Of a stretch of DNA of 50,178 nucleotides, positions 8,087 to 16,020 are shown piece by piece. Within the stretch, counting starts at the first letter, position 1; each line of letters starts with the position of its first letter. The notes under the pieces are model-generated. The model made no database searches. It was not told the DNA's origin and saw only the letters and a program-made list of their open reading frames with translations. The DNA lies in NCBI RefSeq assembly GCF_023072615.1, contig NZ_JAKNRW010000036.1, positions 1 through 50,178 of the forward strand. The letters run 5' to 3'. The position numbers and the translations under genes were made by a program. Source of the DNA: Pseudomonas violetae (GTDB taxonomy: Bacteria > Pseudomonadota > Gammaproteobacteria > Pseudomonadales > Pseudomonadaceae).

Positions 8087-9862
8087 TTAATCAAGCAACG
8101 AAATCGCCGTCGGTGCGTCGTTGCCGACCAGCGCCAGGTCTTCGAATTCGTTGACGGCGTTGATCTCGGTACCCATGGAAATGTTGGTCACACGCTCCAG
8201 GATAATCTCCACGATCACCGGCACCTTGAACTCTTCGATCAGTTCCTGGGCCTTGCGCAGGGCAGGCTGGATCTGAGCCGGTTCGAACACGCGCAGTGCC
8301 TTGCAACCCAGGCCCTCGGCGACTGCGACGTGATCGACACCGTAACCGTTGAGTTCCGGAGCGTTCAGGTTATCGAAGGACAGTTGCACGCAGTAGTCCA
8401 TATCGAAACCGCGCTGGGCCTGACGGATCAGTCCCAGGTACGAGTTGTTGACCACAACGTGGATGTACGGCAGCTTGAACTGCGCGCCCACGGCCAGTTC
8501 TTCGATCATGAACTGGAAGTCATAGTCTCCCGACAGCGCCACGACCTTGCGGGTTGGATCGGCCTTGACCACGCCCAGTGCCGCCGGAATGGTCCAGCCC
8601 AATGGTCCGGCCTGGCCACAGTTGATCCAGTGACGCGGCTTGTAGACGTGCAGGAACTGCGCGCCGGCAATCTGCGACAGACCGATAGTGCTGACGTAGC
8701 AGGTGTCCTTGCCGAACACCTGGTTCATTTCTTCATACACGCGCTGCGGCTTGACCGGCACATTGTCGAAGTGGGTCTTGCGGTGCAGGCTCGCCTTGCG
8801 CTGCTGGCAATCTTGCAGCCAGGCGCTGCGGTTTTTCAGCTTGCCGGCGGCTTGCCATTCGCGAGCGACTTCGATGAACACGGTCAACGCGGCGGCCGCA
8901 TCGGAGACGATGCCCAAGTCCGGGGTAAACACGCGGCCGATCTGGGTCGGCTCGATGTCGACGTGAATGAATTTGCGGCCTTCGGTGTAGACGTCGATCG
9001 AACCGGTGTGACGGTTGGCCCAACGGTTACCCACGCCCAGCACCAGGTCGGACTTGAGCATCGTGGCGTTGCCGTAGCGGTGCGAGGTCTGCAGACCGAC
9101 CATGCCCACCATCAATGGGTGATCGTCCGGAATCGTGCCCCAGCCCATCAGGGTCGGGATAACGGGAATTCCGGTCAGCTCGGCGAACTCCACCAGCAGC
9201 TCGGCGGCATCGGCGTTGATGATGCCACCACCGGCGACCAGCAATGGACGCTCAGCCTGGTCGAGCATGGCCAAGGCCTTCTCGATCTGCACGCGGTTAG
9301 CGGTCGGCTTGGCCAGTGGCAAAGGTTCGTAGGCGTCAATGTCGAATTCGATTTCAGCCATCTGCACGTCGAACGGCAGGTCGATCAACACCGGGCCTGG
9401 ACGGCCTGAGCGCATCTCGTAAAAGGCTTTCTGGAAGGCGTATGGCACCTGGCCTGGCTCCATGACAGTGGTCGCCCACTTGGTCACCGGTTTGACGATG
9501 GCTGTGATGTCAACCGCCTGGAAGTCTTCCTTGTGCATACGGGCGCGGGGGGCCTGGCCGGTGATGCACAGGATGGGAATCGAATCGGCCGAGGCGCTGT
9601 ACAGCCCGGTGACCATGTCAGTCCCGGCCGGTCCCGAAGTGCCGATGCACACGCCGATGTTGCCAGCCTTGGTGCGGGTGTAGCCCTCAGCCATGTGCGA
9701 GGCGCCTTCAACGTGGCGAGCGAGGACGTGATCGATGCCACCGACCTTCTGCAAGGCGGAGTACAGCGGGTTGATCGCGGCGCCCGGGATGCCAAAAGCG
9801 GTATCAACCCCTTCACGGCGCATCACCAGAACGGCGGCTTCGATTGCTCTCATTTTGCTCAT
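8087..9862 (-). CDS. gcl: Glyoxylate carboligase
   Basis: Thiamine-diphosphate enzyme joining two glyoxylates into tartronate semialdehyde with loss of CO2, the entry step of the glycerate pathway. The 591 residues match the 593 of E. coli Gcl and the sequence is similar end to end. Valine 51 in ARHVEGASHM replaces the glutamate that is catalytic in most ThDP enzymes, the hallmark of true Gcl. The C-terminal ThDP/Mg segment begins SGDYDFQF and ends VVNNSYLG. ATG 9862 was chosen over the in-frame ATG at 9898 by family alignment and because the upstream frame runs into a putative operator palindrome (9889-9898). It is first in the minus-strand gene set. Confidence 0.97.
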   Translation of the reverse strand: MSKMRAIEAAVLVMRREGVDTAFGIPGAAINPLYSALQKVGGIDHVLARHVEGASHMAEGYTRTKAGNIGVCIGTSGPAGTDMVTGLYSASADSIPILCITGQAPRARMHKEDFQAVDITAIVKPVTKWATTVMEPGQVPYAFQKAFYEMRSGRPGPVLIDLPFDVQMAEIEFDIDAYEPLPLAKPTANRVQIEKALAMLDQAERPLLVAGGGIINADAAELLVEFAELTGIPVIPTLMGWGTIPDDHPLMVGMVGLQTSHRYGNATMLKSDLVLGVGNRWANRHTGSIDVYTEGRKFIHVDIEPTQIGRVFTPDLGIVSDAAAALTVFIEVAREWQAAGKLKNRSAWLQDCQQRKASLHRKTHFDNVPVKPQRVYEEMNQVFGKDTCYVSTIGLSQIAGAQFLHVYKPRHWINCGQAGPLGWTIPAALGVVKADPTRKVVALSGDYDFQFMIEELAVGAQFKLPYIHVVVNNSYLGLIRQAQRGFDMDYCVQLSFDNLNAPELNGYGVDHVAVAEGLGCKALRVFEPAQIQPALRKAQELIEEFKVPVIVEIILERVTNISMGTEINAVNEFEDLALVGNDAPTAISLLD

Positions 9863-9888
9863 GGTTTTGTGCCTCTTACGTTTTGTAA

Positions 9889-9898
9889 TTGTATACAA
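9889..9898. promoter_or_regulatory. Putative operator near gcl start (palindrome TTGTATACAA)
   Basis: A perfect 10-bp palindrome 26 bases upstream of the gcl ATG, where a -10 element would lie on the minus strand (TATACAAT can be read there). An identical copy is at 10027-10036. Binding here would block gcl transcription. Short AT-rich palindromes of this type are typical of GntR/FadR-like repressors; the regulator itself is not identified. Confidence 0.6.
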
Positions 9899-10026
9899 GT
9901 GGCTTTGCGCAGAGTGTATTCACGGCGGACGGCGCAGGTCAATCCATTTTCTCAAGCGACTGTTTCATTCGTCGGAAGCCCTGCTTACTGTGGCTTTTCG
10001 TCGCATGTGGCGCTTTTCGATAATTA

Positions 10027-10036
10027 TTGTATACAA
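10027..10036. promoter_or_regulatory. Putative operator, second copy of TTGTATACAA
   Basis: Identical to the palindrome at 9889-9898 and 138 bases from it, in the AT-rich part of the divergent promoter region. It lies about 94 bases upstream of the GlcG-like gene. Two identical copies in a 267-base intergenic region suggest that one regulator controls both directions. Confidence 0.6.
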
Positions 10037-10129
10037 AAAAATAACTCATTGTGTTCTATTTGTTGCATCGGCCTGCGGCACTTGCGCGCAGGCCACTGGC
10101 TTTCCCTATAACAAAATGAGGACGGCACC

Positions 10130-10570
10130 ATGAGCGCTTTAACCTTGAAAGTTGCAGTTAACCTGGTCAGTCAGGCCATTTCGGCAGGGCGTGCAATCTC
10201 TGCGGCTCCACTGACCATTGCAGTACTGGATGCCGGCGGGCACTTGATCACTTTGCAACGCGAAGACGGCGCCAGCCTGCTGCGCCCGCAGGTGGCCATC
10301 GGCAAGGCCTGGGGCGCCATCGCCTTGGGCAAGGGTTCGCGCCTGCTGGCGCTGGACGCACAACAACGCCCGGCATTCATCGCGGCCTTGAACAGCCTGG
10401 GGCAGGGCAGCGTAGTGCCGGCACCGGGTGGTGTGTTGATTCGGGATCAGGACGGGAATGTACTGGGAGCGGTGGGGATCAGCGGCGATCTTTCGGATGT
10501 TGATGAGCAGTGTGCAATCAGTGCGATCGAGGCGTCGGGGTTGCGGGCGGATGCGGGAGTAGTGGCTTGA
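10130..10570 (+). CDS. GlcG/HbpS family protein
   Basis: A 146-residue soluble protein of the GlcG/HbpS (DUF336) family. Typical segments are APLTIAVLDAGGHLI, the RPQVAIGKAWGAIALG region and a closing GGVLIRDQDGNVLGAVGISGD. Members often lie beside glycolate or glyoxylate genes, and HbpS binds haem, but the biochemical role in gcl loci is not settled. The ATG has GAGGA upstream. The gene is divergent from gcl and has its own copy of the shared operator, so it is probably co-regulated with the glyoxylate pathway. Confidence 0.85.
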   Translation: MSALTLKVAVNLVSQAISAGRAISAAPLTIAVLDAGGHLITLQREDGASLLRPQVAIGKAWGAIALGKGSRLLALDAQQRPAFIAALNSLGQGSVVPAPGGVLIRDQDGNVLGAVGISGDLSDVDEQCAISAIEASGLRADAGVVA

Positions 10571-10592
10571 TCTATGGGTGATTGATACCGCT

Positions 10593-10669
10593 ATCGCCAG
10601 CAGGCTGGCTCCCACAGGGGTTTATCTGGAGTGTCAGAGATCAACTGTGGGAGCCAGCCTGCTGGCGAT
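10593..10669. repeat. REPIN upstream of the RAYT gene
   Basis: Inverted REP pair: ATCGCCAGCAGGCTGGCTCC... on the left and the reverse complement ending GCCTGCTGGCGAT on the right, spacer about 30 bases. It is a clean copy of the repeat family that flanks the transposase gene at 10768 on both sides. Confidence 0.92.
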
Positions 10670-10767
10670 GACGGACATTCAGACACATCCAGCTAACTGT
10701 CTGCCCCGCCCTTGGGGAATATCAGGACTAGCCTAGTTCCTGAATCAATCATGCAAAGGGCAAAGGA

Positions 10768-11226
10768 ATGCCTGATTTACCCGCTTCAAAGCGCCTGCGA
10801 ATCGGCCGCTATGCTGAATCCAGCCGCATTTACCTGCTGACTATCAATACTCGCGACCGAGAGCCCATATTCAAGGACTTCTCCTTGGGTAGAGGGGTGG
10901 TCAATCAATTTCGCTGCGCTCAGGATCAAGGCTTCGCCCACTCACTGGCATGGGTTGTCATGCCCGATCACTTTCATTGGTTGATTGAGTTGCGGCAGGG
11001 GTCGTTGGGTGGACTGGTGCAAAGGACTAAATCCTTGAGCACCAAGGCAGTGAAGCAGTCTACCGGTCGAACCACCAGTCTCTGGCAGAGAGGGTTTCAC
11101 GACCGGGCGCTGCGGCGGGAAGAGGATTTAGTGAAAATGGCTCGATATGTTGTAGCCAACCCGCTGCGGGCTGGACTGGTAGAGAAGCTTGGCGACTATC
11201 CGTTGTGGGATGCTATCTGGGTTTGA
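10768..11226 (+). CDS. REP-associated tyrosine transposase (RAYT)
   Basis: A 152-residue single-domain member of the Y1/IS200-like transposase family that associates with REP sequences. It has the HUH-type motif MPDHFHWL (His 68, His 70) and the candidate catalytic tyrosine Tyr 127 in MARYVVANPLRAGLV. RAYTs are single-copy, vertically inherited proteins believed to spread REPINs. The gene is bracketed by REPINs of one family (10593-10669 and 11247-11468), its likely substrates. All active-site motifs look intact, so it is probably functional. Start ATG 10768 has purine-rich AAGGGCAAAGGA just upstream. Confidence 0.93.
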   Translation: MPDLPASKRLRIGRYAESSRIYLLTINTRDREPIFKDFSLGRGVVNQFRCAQDQGFAHSLAWVVMPDHFHWLIELRQGSLGGLVQRTKSLSTKAVKQSTGRTTSLWQRGFHDRALRREEDLVKMARYVVANPLRAGLVEKLGDYPLWDAIWV

Positions 11227-11246
11227 CCCGAATCGGAGTCGTCCCC

Positions 11247-11468
11247 ATCGCCAGCAGGCTGGCTCCCACAGGGTGTTATCTGATTGTCAGAGTCAACTGT
11301 GTGAGCCAGCCTGCTGGCGATGACATGAGTCCGGGCTCCCACAGGGTGTTATCTGATTGTCAGAGTCAACTGTGTGAGCCAGCCTGCTGGCGATGACATG
11401 AGTCCGGGCTCCCACAGGGTGTTATCTGATTGTCAGAGTTCAACTGTGGGAGCCAGCCTGCTGGCGAT
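11247..11468. repeat. Tandem REPIN array, three units of 73 bp
   Basis: Downstream of the RAYT gene the REPIN is repeated. The phrase GGCTCCCACAGGGTGTTATC starts at 11261, 11334 and 11407, a period of exactly 73 bases. Only the first unit keeps a complete left REP (ATCGCCAGCAGGCTGGCTCC); in units two and three the left arm is cut to GGGCTCCCACA, while all right arms are complete. Near identity of the units points to recent amplification by slippage or unequal recombination. Confidence 0.93.
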
Positions 11469-11472
11469 GACA

Positions 11473-12078
11473 TCAGTCCGGCTCGCACCCCTTCAACACC
11501 AGCCGGATAATCGTCTGTGCCGCCGCTTCATAATCCTCTTCATCCAGCTTGGTCTTGCCGGTAATGGCGGTGATTTGCCAGTCGAAGTCGGCGTAGGTCT
11601 GGGTCGCGGCCCAGATGCTGAACATCAGGTGGTTGGGGTCGATGGGGGCGATCTGGCCGCGGTCGATCCAGGTCTGGATGCAGTCGATGTTGTGCCTGGC
11701 CTGGCTGTTGAGTTGTTCGACCAGGTCGGCGCTCAGGTGCGGGGCGCCGTGCATGATTTCGCTGGCGAAGACCTTGGAGGCGAATGGCAGGTCGCGGGAG
11801 ATGCGGATTTTCGAGCGGATATAGCCGCTCAGCACTTCACTGGGCACACCGTCGGCATTGAAGGGCGTCGAGGCCTGCAGGATCGGCTCGATGATGCTTT
11901 CCAGGACCTCGCGGTAGAGGTTTTCCTTGGATTTGAAGTAGTAGTAGACGTTGGGCTTGGGCAATCCCGCCTTGGCTGCGATGTCACTGGTTTTGGTCGC
12001 AGCGAAGCCCTTGTCGGCAAATTCTTCACTGGCGGCACGCAGGATCAGTTCTTTGTTGCGCTCGCGGATAGTGCTCAT
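11473..12078 (-). CDS. TetR family transcriptional regulator (RutR-like)
   Basis: A 201-residue DNA-binding regulator. The N-terminal TetR helix-turn-helix is clear: ILRAASEEFADKGFAATKTSDIA then AGLPKPNVYYYFKSKENLY. The C-terminal ligand domain (from about residue 80, for example ASEIMHGAPHLS and IDPNHLMFSIWAATQTYADF) resembles that of RutR, which senses pyrimidines; this is my reading from sequence alone and the ligand is unknown. The start ATG 12078 gives the usual distance to the HTH; longer frames run into the promoter region. It may respond to a nitrogen-base or related metabolite, but no target is identified. It is divergent from yedI. Confidence 0.88.
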   Translation of the reverse strand: MSTIRERNKELILRAASEEFADKGFAATKTSDIAAKAGLPKPNVYYYFKSKENLYREVLESIIEPILQASTPFNADGVPSEVLSGYIRSKIRISRDLPFASKVFASEIMHGAPHLSADLVEQLNSQARHNIDCIQTWIDRGQIAPIDPNHLMFSIWAATQTYADFDWQITAITGKTKLDEEDYEAAAQTIIRLVLKGCEPD

Positions 12079-12211
12079 AAACCAGGTGGTTCCTTGCCTG
12101 TACTGGCGGTGGCGCATGGTAGCACCGGCTTTGCGCACCGCTCAAGAATGCCCCGCAGCGCCTCTGGCAGGCTATGCTAGCTGCATTCATTTTTTGCTGG
12201 AAATTTCATCC

Positions 12212-13126
12212 ATGGCAGGAAGCAGTTTGCTATTGCTGATCGACGACATCGCCGCGGTACTCGATGATGTGGCGTTGATGACCAAAATGGCCGCCAAAAA
12301 GACTGCGGGAGTGCTCGGCGACGACCTGGCACTCAATGCCCAGCAAGTCTCTGGAGTCCGTGCCGAGCGGGAAATACCAGTGGTGTGGGCCGTGGCCAAG
12401 GGCTCGTTCCTGAACAAGCTAATCCTGGTGCCGTCGGCGCTGGCCATCAGTGCATTCATTCCCTGGCTGGTCACGCCATTGTTGATGGTCGGTGGTGCTT
12501 ACCTGTGCTTTGAAGGATTCGAGAAACTTGCGCATAAATTCTTCCACAACAAGGCTGAAGACCAGGCCGAACATGCCCATTTGGTCAAAGCAGTAGCCGA
12601 CCCGGCAACCGATCTGGTGGCTTTCGAGAAGGACAGGATCAAGGGCGCCATCCGTACCGACTTCATCCTGTCGGCGGAAATTATCGCCATCACCCTGGGT
12701 ACTGTGGCAGGTGCTTCGTTGACCCAGCAGGTCATCGTACTGTCGGGGATCGCCATCGTGATGACCGTGGGCGTTTACGGTCTGGTAGCGGGCATCGTCA
12801 AGCTCGATGATCTCGGCCTGTGGCTGACTCAGAAGCCCGGCCAGATGGCCAAGAGCATCGGCAACGGGATCCTGCGTGCCGCGCCCTACATGATGAAAAG
12901 CCTTTCGGTGATTGGTACGGCGGCGATGTTCCTGGTGGGTGGCGGGATCCTGACCCATGGTGTGCCGGTGATTCATCACTGGATCGAACAGGTCAGCTCG
13001 AGCGCCGGTGGGGTCGGGTTTATCGTGCCGATGTTGCTCAATGCCGTGGCCGGTATTGTCGCGGGCGCAGTGGTGCTGGCGGGGGTTATGGTGGTGGGCA
13101 AAATCTGGAAAGCGCTGAAGAGCTGA
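12212..13126 (+). CDS. yedI: DUF808 inner-membrane protein (YedI)
   Basis: A 304-residue polytopic membrane protein very similar to E. coli YedI (305 residues), of unknown function. The diagnostic N-terminus MAGSSLLLLIDDIAAVLDD is followed by AAKKTAGVLGDDLALNAQQV and REIPVVWAVAKGS. About six hydrophobic segments follow. The ATG at 12212 was chosen by this N-terminal match; the upstream open frame is antisense to the TetR gene. The gene stands alone between the TetR regulator and a REPIN. Confidence 0.93.
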   Translation: MAGSSLLLLIDDIAAVLDDVALMTKMAAKKTAGVLGDDLALNAQQVSGVRAEREIPVVWAVAKGSFLNKLILVPSALAISAFIPWLVTPLLMVGGAYLCFEGFEKLAHKFFHNKAEDQAEHAHLVKAVADPATDLVAFEKDRIKGAIRTDFILSAEIIAITLGTVAGASLTQQVIVLSGIAIVMTVGVYGLVAGIVKLDDLGLWLTQKPGQMAKSIGNGILRAAPYMMKSLSVIGTAAMFLVGGGILTHGVPVIHHWIEQVSSSAGGVGFIVPMLLNAVAGIVAGAVVLAGVMVVGKIWKALKS

Positions 13127-13159
13127 AGCAGTACGCATTTCAAAGTTAACACCTGACCC

Positions 13160-13249
13160 TGTGGGAGCGGGTTTGCCCGCGATGGCGGCGCGACATTCAA
13201 CGTAGAGGTTGAATGTTGTGGCCCCATCGCGGGCAAGCCCGCTCCCACA
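13160..13249. repeat. REPIN after yedI
   Basis: Inverted REP pair of the TGTGGGAGCGGGTTTGCCCG family (right arm GGGCAAGCCCGCTCCCACA), with an inner inverted segment (CATTCAAC/GTTGAATG) in the spacer, so the whole 90 bases can fold into one long hairpin. It lies between the converging yedI and mlaA-like genes and could also act as a transcript end. Confidence 0.9.
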
Positions 13250-13271
13250 ACTGGTTTTGATGTTGCCGGAA

Positions 13272-14060
13272 TTACTCGGCGATCTGCAGCTTGCGCGACT
13301 CGGTGTACACGTAGCGCACTTTCTCGTACTCGAAGGGCGAGTTCAGCTGGCCGTAACGGAAGCTGGTCTGGTAGCGCCGATCAACGGCGCGCAGCATCAA
13401 GACTTCCGGATGGTCAGAGCTGACTTGCGAAACGTTGAGGAAGTTGATCGCCGACTCGGCGGTAAAGTCCACGGCCAGGCCGCCGGTGTCGCGGATGTTG
13501 GACGGGCCGAGGATTGGCAGCACGAAGTAGGCACCGCCCGGTACGCCATAGAAACCCAGGGTCTGACCGAAGTCTTCACTCTGGCGCGGCAGGCCCATGG
13601 CGGTGGCCGGGTCCCACAGGCCGGCGATACCGATCGTGGTGTTCAGCAGCAGGCGTGCGGTGGTCTCCATCGAGCGCTTGCCCTTGAACTGCAGCAGGCT
13701 GTTCATCAGGTTCGGTACATCGCCGAGGTTGTTGAAGAAGTTGCTGACGCCAGTGCGCAGGAAGCTCGGAGTGATGTAGCGATAGCCATCGACCACCGGC
13801 AGGAACACCCATTGGTCGAAGCGGTAGTTGAAGTGATAGACCCGGCGGTTCCACTCTTCCAGCGGGTCATAGACGTTCAGCGCGTTGAGCGTCGAGCGCT
13901 CGAACTCGCGCTGATCCAGGCCCGGGTTGAACTTGAGTTTGCTCAGCGGCTCCTTGAAGCCATCGCTATCGACGACGATGGGCGCATTGGCTTTGCTGTT
14001 GTCGGCATGGGCGACGCCTGCACAGAGTAACGCTGCGATAAGCAGGAGAGATTTAGCCAC
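13272..14060 (-). CDS. MlaA/VacJ family protein, apparently not lipidated
   Basis: A 262-residue homologue of MlaA (VacJ), which in E. coli is an outer-membrane lipoprotein removing phospholipids from the outer leaflet together with porins. Family segments are plain: YDPLEEWNRRVYHFNYRFD, RTGVSNFFNNLGDVPNLMNS, LLNTTIGIAGLWDPA and QTLGFYGVPGGAYFVLP. The N-terminus is a signal peptide, but Cys 13 is preceded by Leu-Leu rather than a lipobox, and a normal cleavage site VAHA|DN follows, so it is probably a soluble periplasmic form. The start is GTG with GGAG upstream, overlapping the preceding hydrolase gene by 8 bases. This looks like a paralogue rather than the main mlaA. Confidence 0.88.
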   Translation of the reverse strand: MAKSLLLIAALLCAGVAHADNSKANAPIVVDSDGFKEPLSKLKFNPGLDQREFERSTLNALNVYDPLEEWNRRVYHFNYRFDQWVFLPVVDGYRYITPSFLRTGVSNFFNNLGDVPNLMNSLLQFKGKRSMETTARLLLNTTIGIAGLWDPATAMGLPRQSEDFGQTLGFYGVPGGAYFVLPILGPSNIRDTGGLAVDFTAESAINFLNVSQVSSDHPEVLMLRAVDRRYQTSFRYGQLNSPFEYEKVRYVYTESRKLQIAE

Positions 14061-15351
14061 GGAAGAACTCCAGCATGGCGTCGCTGTTGACGCGGTAATT
14101 GAGGTTGCCGCAATGGCCGCCCAGTGGATAAACGGTCAGGCGGTCACCAAATGTCTTGCGCAGGAAGCCCAGGTCGCCGGGACCCAGGATTACGTCGTCG
14201 GCGTTATGCATGACAGAAATTTTCGGGCTGTCGCGCAGATAATCTTCGAGCGCGTACAAGCTGACTTGGTCGATCAGTTGCAGCAGGCTGCCGCCGTCGG
14301 TGCGGGCACGCCACATCGGGATGACCTGTTCGGTGATGTAGCAGTCGAAGTCGCACTGCAGCGCACGCTTGAGGAACGGCGTGAGGCTGGTGCCTTCGGT
14401 GATCGGGTACTTGGGCGGAGTGATCAGGCCGCGGCGGTTGATCAGGTCCGAGGTAAAGGCGATGTCGGCCGCCGAGAAACGGAACGAGGTGCCGATCAGC
14501 ATGGCCATCTGTTCGTTGCTCAAGTGCTGCTTGGACTGTTGGAAGTCGTAAAGCAGCGCATCGTTGAGGTCCATGTAGCCTTTCTGCTGGAAGTAGCGGG
14601 TCAGCTTGTTCAGCACCAGCTCATAAAAGGTGGTGGAGTTGTTGATGCCTTTAACCTCGGTCTGGACGAGTTTGTCCAGGTTGGTGATGGAGGTGTAGAG
14701 GTTGACCGGCGGGTTGAGCAGTAGCACTTTCTTGAAATTGAAACTGCGGCGGGTCTCGTCCAAGTGTGCGACAAACGCTGCATCCAGGGCGCCCAGGCTG
14801 TAACCGGTCAGGTAGTACTCGGTCACCGGCACTTTCGGGTTCTGCGCCCGCACCGCCTGCATGACCCGGTACATGTCTTCGGCATCTTCCTTGGTGATAC
14901 CCGGGGTGGCAAAGCGCGAGGCGGCACTGATGAAGTCGAAGCTGGTCGGCGAGGACAGCTGTACCACGTGGTAGCCGGCTTTGTAGTAGAGCTTTTTCAG
15001 GTATTCGTTGAGGCTGCTGTCATACCGCGCACCGGTACCGGCGATCAGGAAGATCATCGGGGCCGGCTTGTCCTGGGTCGCGATGCGATAGGTGAGTTTT
15101 TTCACCGCCCAGAAGTTGTCCGGCAGTTCGAATGCACGCTCCGGCCGCAGGGTGACGCTGCGGTCTTCCTGATTGATGTCGTCGTCCAGTGGCAACTCCG
15201 GGCGCAAGTCCGGTGGCGTCGTGGCAATGGTGGCCTCGAACGGGTTGGTCAAGGGGTAGCCATAACTGGCGGCGTCGATGTCGACCGCCAGTGCGGACGC
15301 ACTCAAAATAAGGCCGCCAAACAGGGCGGCGAAGCGCAAGGAACGGAGCAT
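14053..15351 (-). CDS. Secreted alpha/beta-hydrolase, probable lipase/esterase
   Basis: A 432-residue protein with signal peptide (cleavage near ALA|VD, residue 22). An alpha/beta-hydrolase triad can be proposed: nucleophile Ser 185 in GYSLG, Asp 385 or 386 in HNADDVILGPGD, and His 413 in GGHCGNL. MIFLIAGTGARYDSS near residue 100 would be the oxyanion-hole strand. It is translated just before, and overlaps, an MlaA-like gene, so the two products are made together; a role in periplasmic or outer-membrane lipid turnover is inferred. Substrate unknown. ATG has AAGGGAT upstream. Confidence 0.8.
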   Translation of the reverse strand: MLRSLRFAALFGGLILSASALAVDIDAASYGYPLTNPFEATIATTPPDLRPELPLDDDINQEDRSVTLRPERAFELPDNFWAVKKLTYRIATQDKPAPMIFLIAGTGARYDSSLNEYLKKLYYKAGYHVVQLSSPTSFDFISAASRFATPGITKEDAEDMYRVMQAVRAQNPKVPVTEYYLTGYSLGALDAAFVAHLDETRRSFNFKKVLLLNPPVNLYTSITNLDKLVQTEVKGINNSTTFYELVLNKLTRYFQQKGYMDLNDALLYDFQQSKQHLSNEQMAMLIGTSFRFSAADIAFTSDLINRRGLITPPKYPITEGTSLTPFLKRALQCDFDCYITEQVIPMWRARTDGGSLLQLIDQVSLYALEDYLRDSPKISVMHNADDVILGPGDLGFLRKTFGDRLTVYPLGGHCGNLNYRVNSDAMLEFFRG

Positions 15352-15574
15352 GACTAGATCCCTTAGAGGAAGGTGCCGGATGAAGTTCGCAGGCTATGAC
15401 CACAGCTTTGCCGCCAAAGTGCCACGCATTGGCGCGAAACAGGCGTAATTTTGAGTAATAGTAGCTGGACGATACACTTTGCCGCCATTTCATGACTACT
15501 TATCTGTCACGTGCGTTTGCTTAAATCGTCTGGGGGATTAAGCTGGCGGCCGTTTGCGCCTATTGGAGTGCCCC

Positions 15575-15937
15575 ATGTCCCGCCGTCTTCCTGTGATCCT
15601 GCTGCTTGTTCTGCTGCCATTGTGGCTGGCCGTCAGTTACGGCGCGCGTTATGGCTTCATGGAAGACGCGCAATGGGTGGGCATCTGCGTGGATGAGGCA
15701 AGTCGTTGGGAATGCCAGGCGCGTTCGAGCCTGGGTTTGCTGATTCACTACAAGGTGCTGGGTTGGTCGGCGATCGTCGTGGCGGTGCTGGGATTTGTCG
15801 TGCCTGGCCGCGCTGGGTGGTGGTTGGCGGTATTGGCACTGGCGCTGGGGTTTCCGGCGCTGGCGTTGTACAACACCACTTTGGCGGTGTTTGCGGTGGT
15901 GATTGCAGCTTTGCGGCTGGTGCGGGCGACCCGCTGA
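15575..15937 (+). CDS. Small inner-membrane protein, function unknown
   Basis: A 120-residue hydrophobic protein I do not recognise. An N-terminal helix (about 5-22), a short polar loop with two cysteines (WVGICVDEASRWECQ) and three further hydrophobic stretches suggest three to four membrane spans. The ATG is supported by TTGGAG 9 bases upstream; an in-frame TTG 21 bases earlier is less likely. It is divergent from the hydrolase-mlaA pair and shares its promoter region, which hints at a connection. Confidence 0.75.
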   Translation: MSRRLPVILLLVLLPLWLAVSYGARYGFMEDAQWVGICVDEASRWECQARSSLGLLIHYKVLGWSAIVVAVLGFVVPGRAGWWLAVLALALGFPALALYNTTLAVFAVVIAALRLVRATR

Positions 15938-16020
15938 CTAGCCGTTCTGATAGTAGACAGTCATCCCGATAACTCCGAAGCTAACCGCATTGCCTTGGGG
16001 ATTTGATGCGGAGTGGTGTG

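Noticed and set aside
11247..11468. Possible CRISPR array (regular direct repeats)
   Set aside because: Repeats are 73 bp long, contiguous, without unique spacers, and consist of REP palindromes; no cas genes are near.
11205..12180. Plus-strand frames with repeated MSPGSHRVLSDCQS-like peptide
   Set aside because: They are translations of the 73-bp REPIN array running on into the antisense of the TetR gene.
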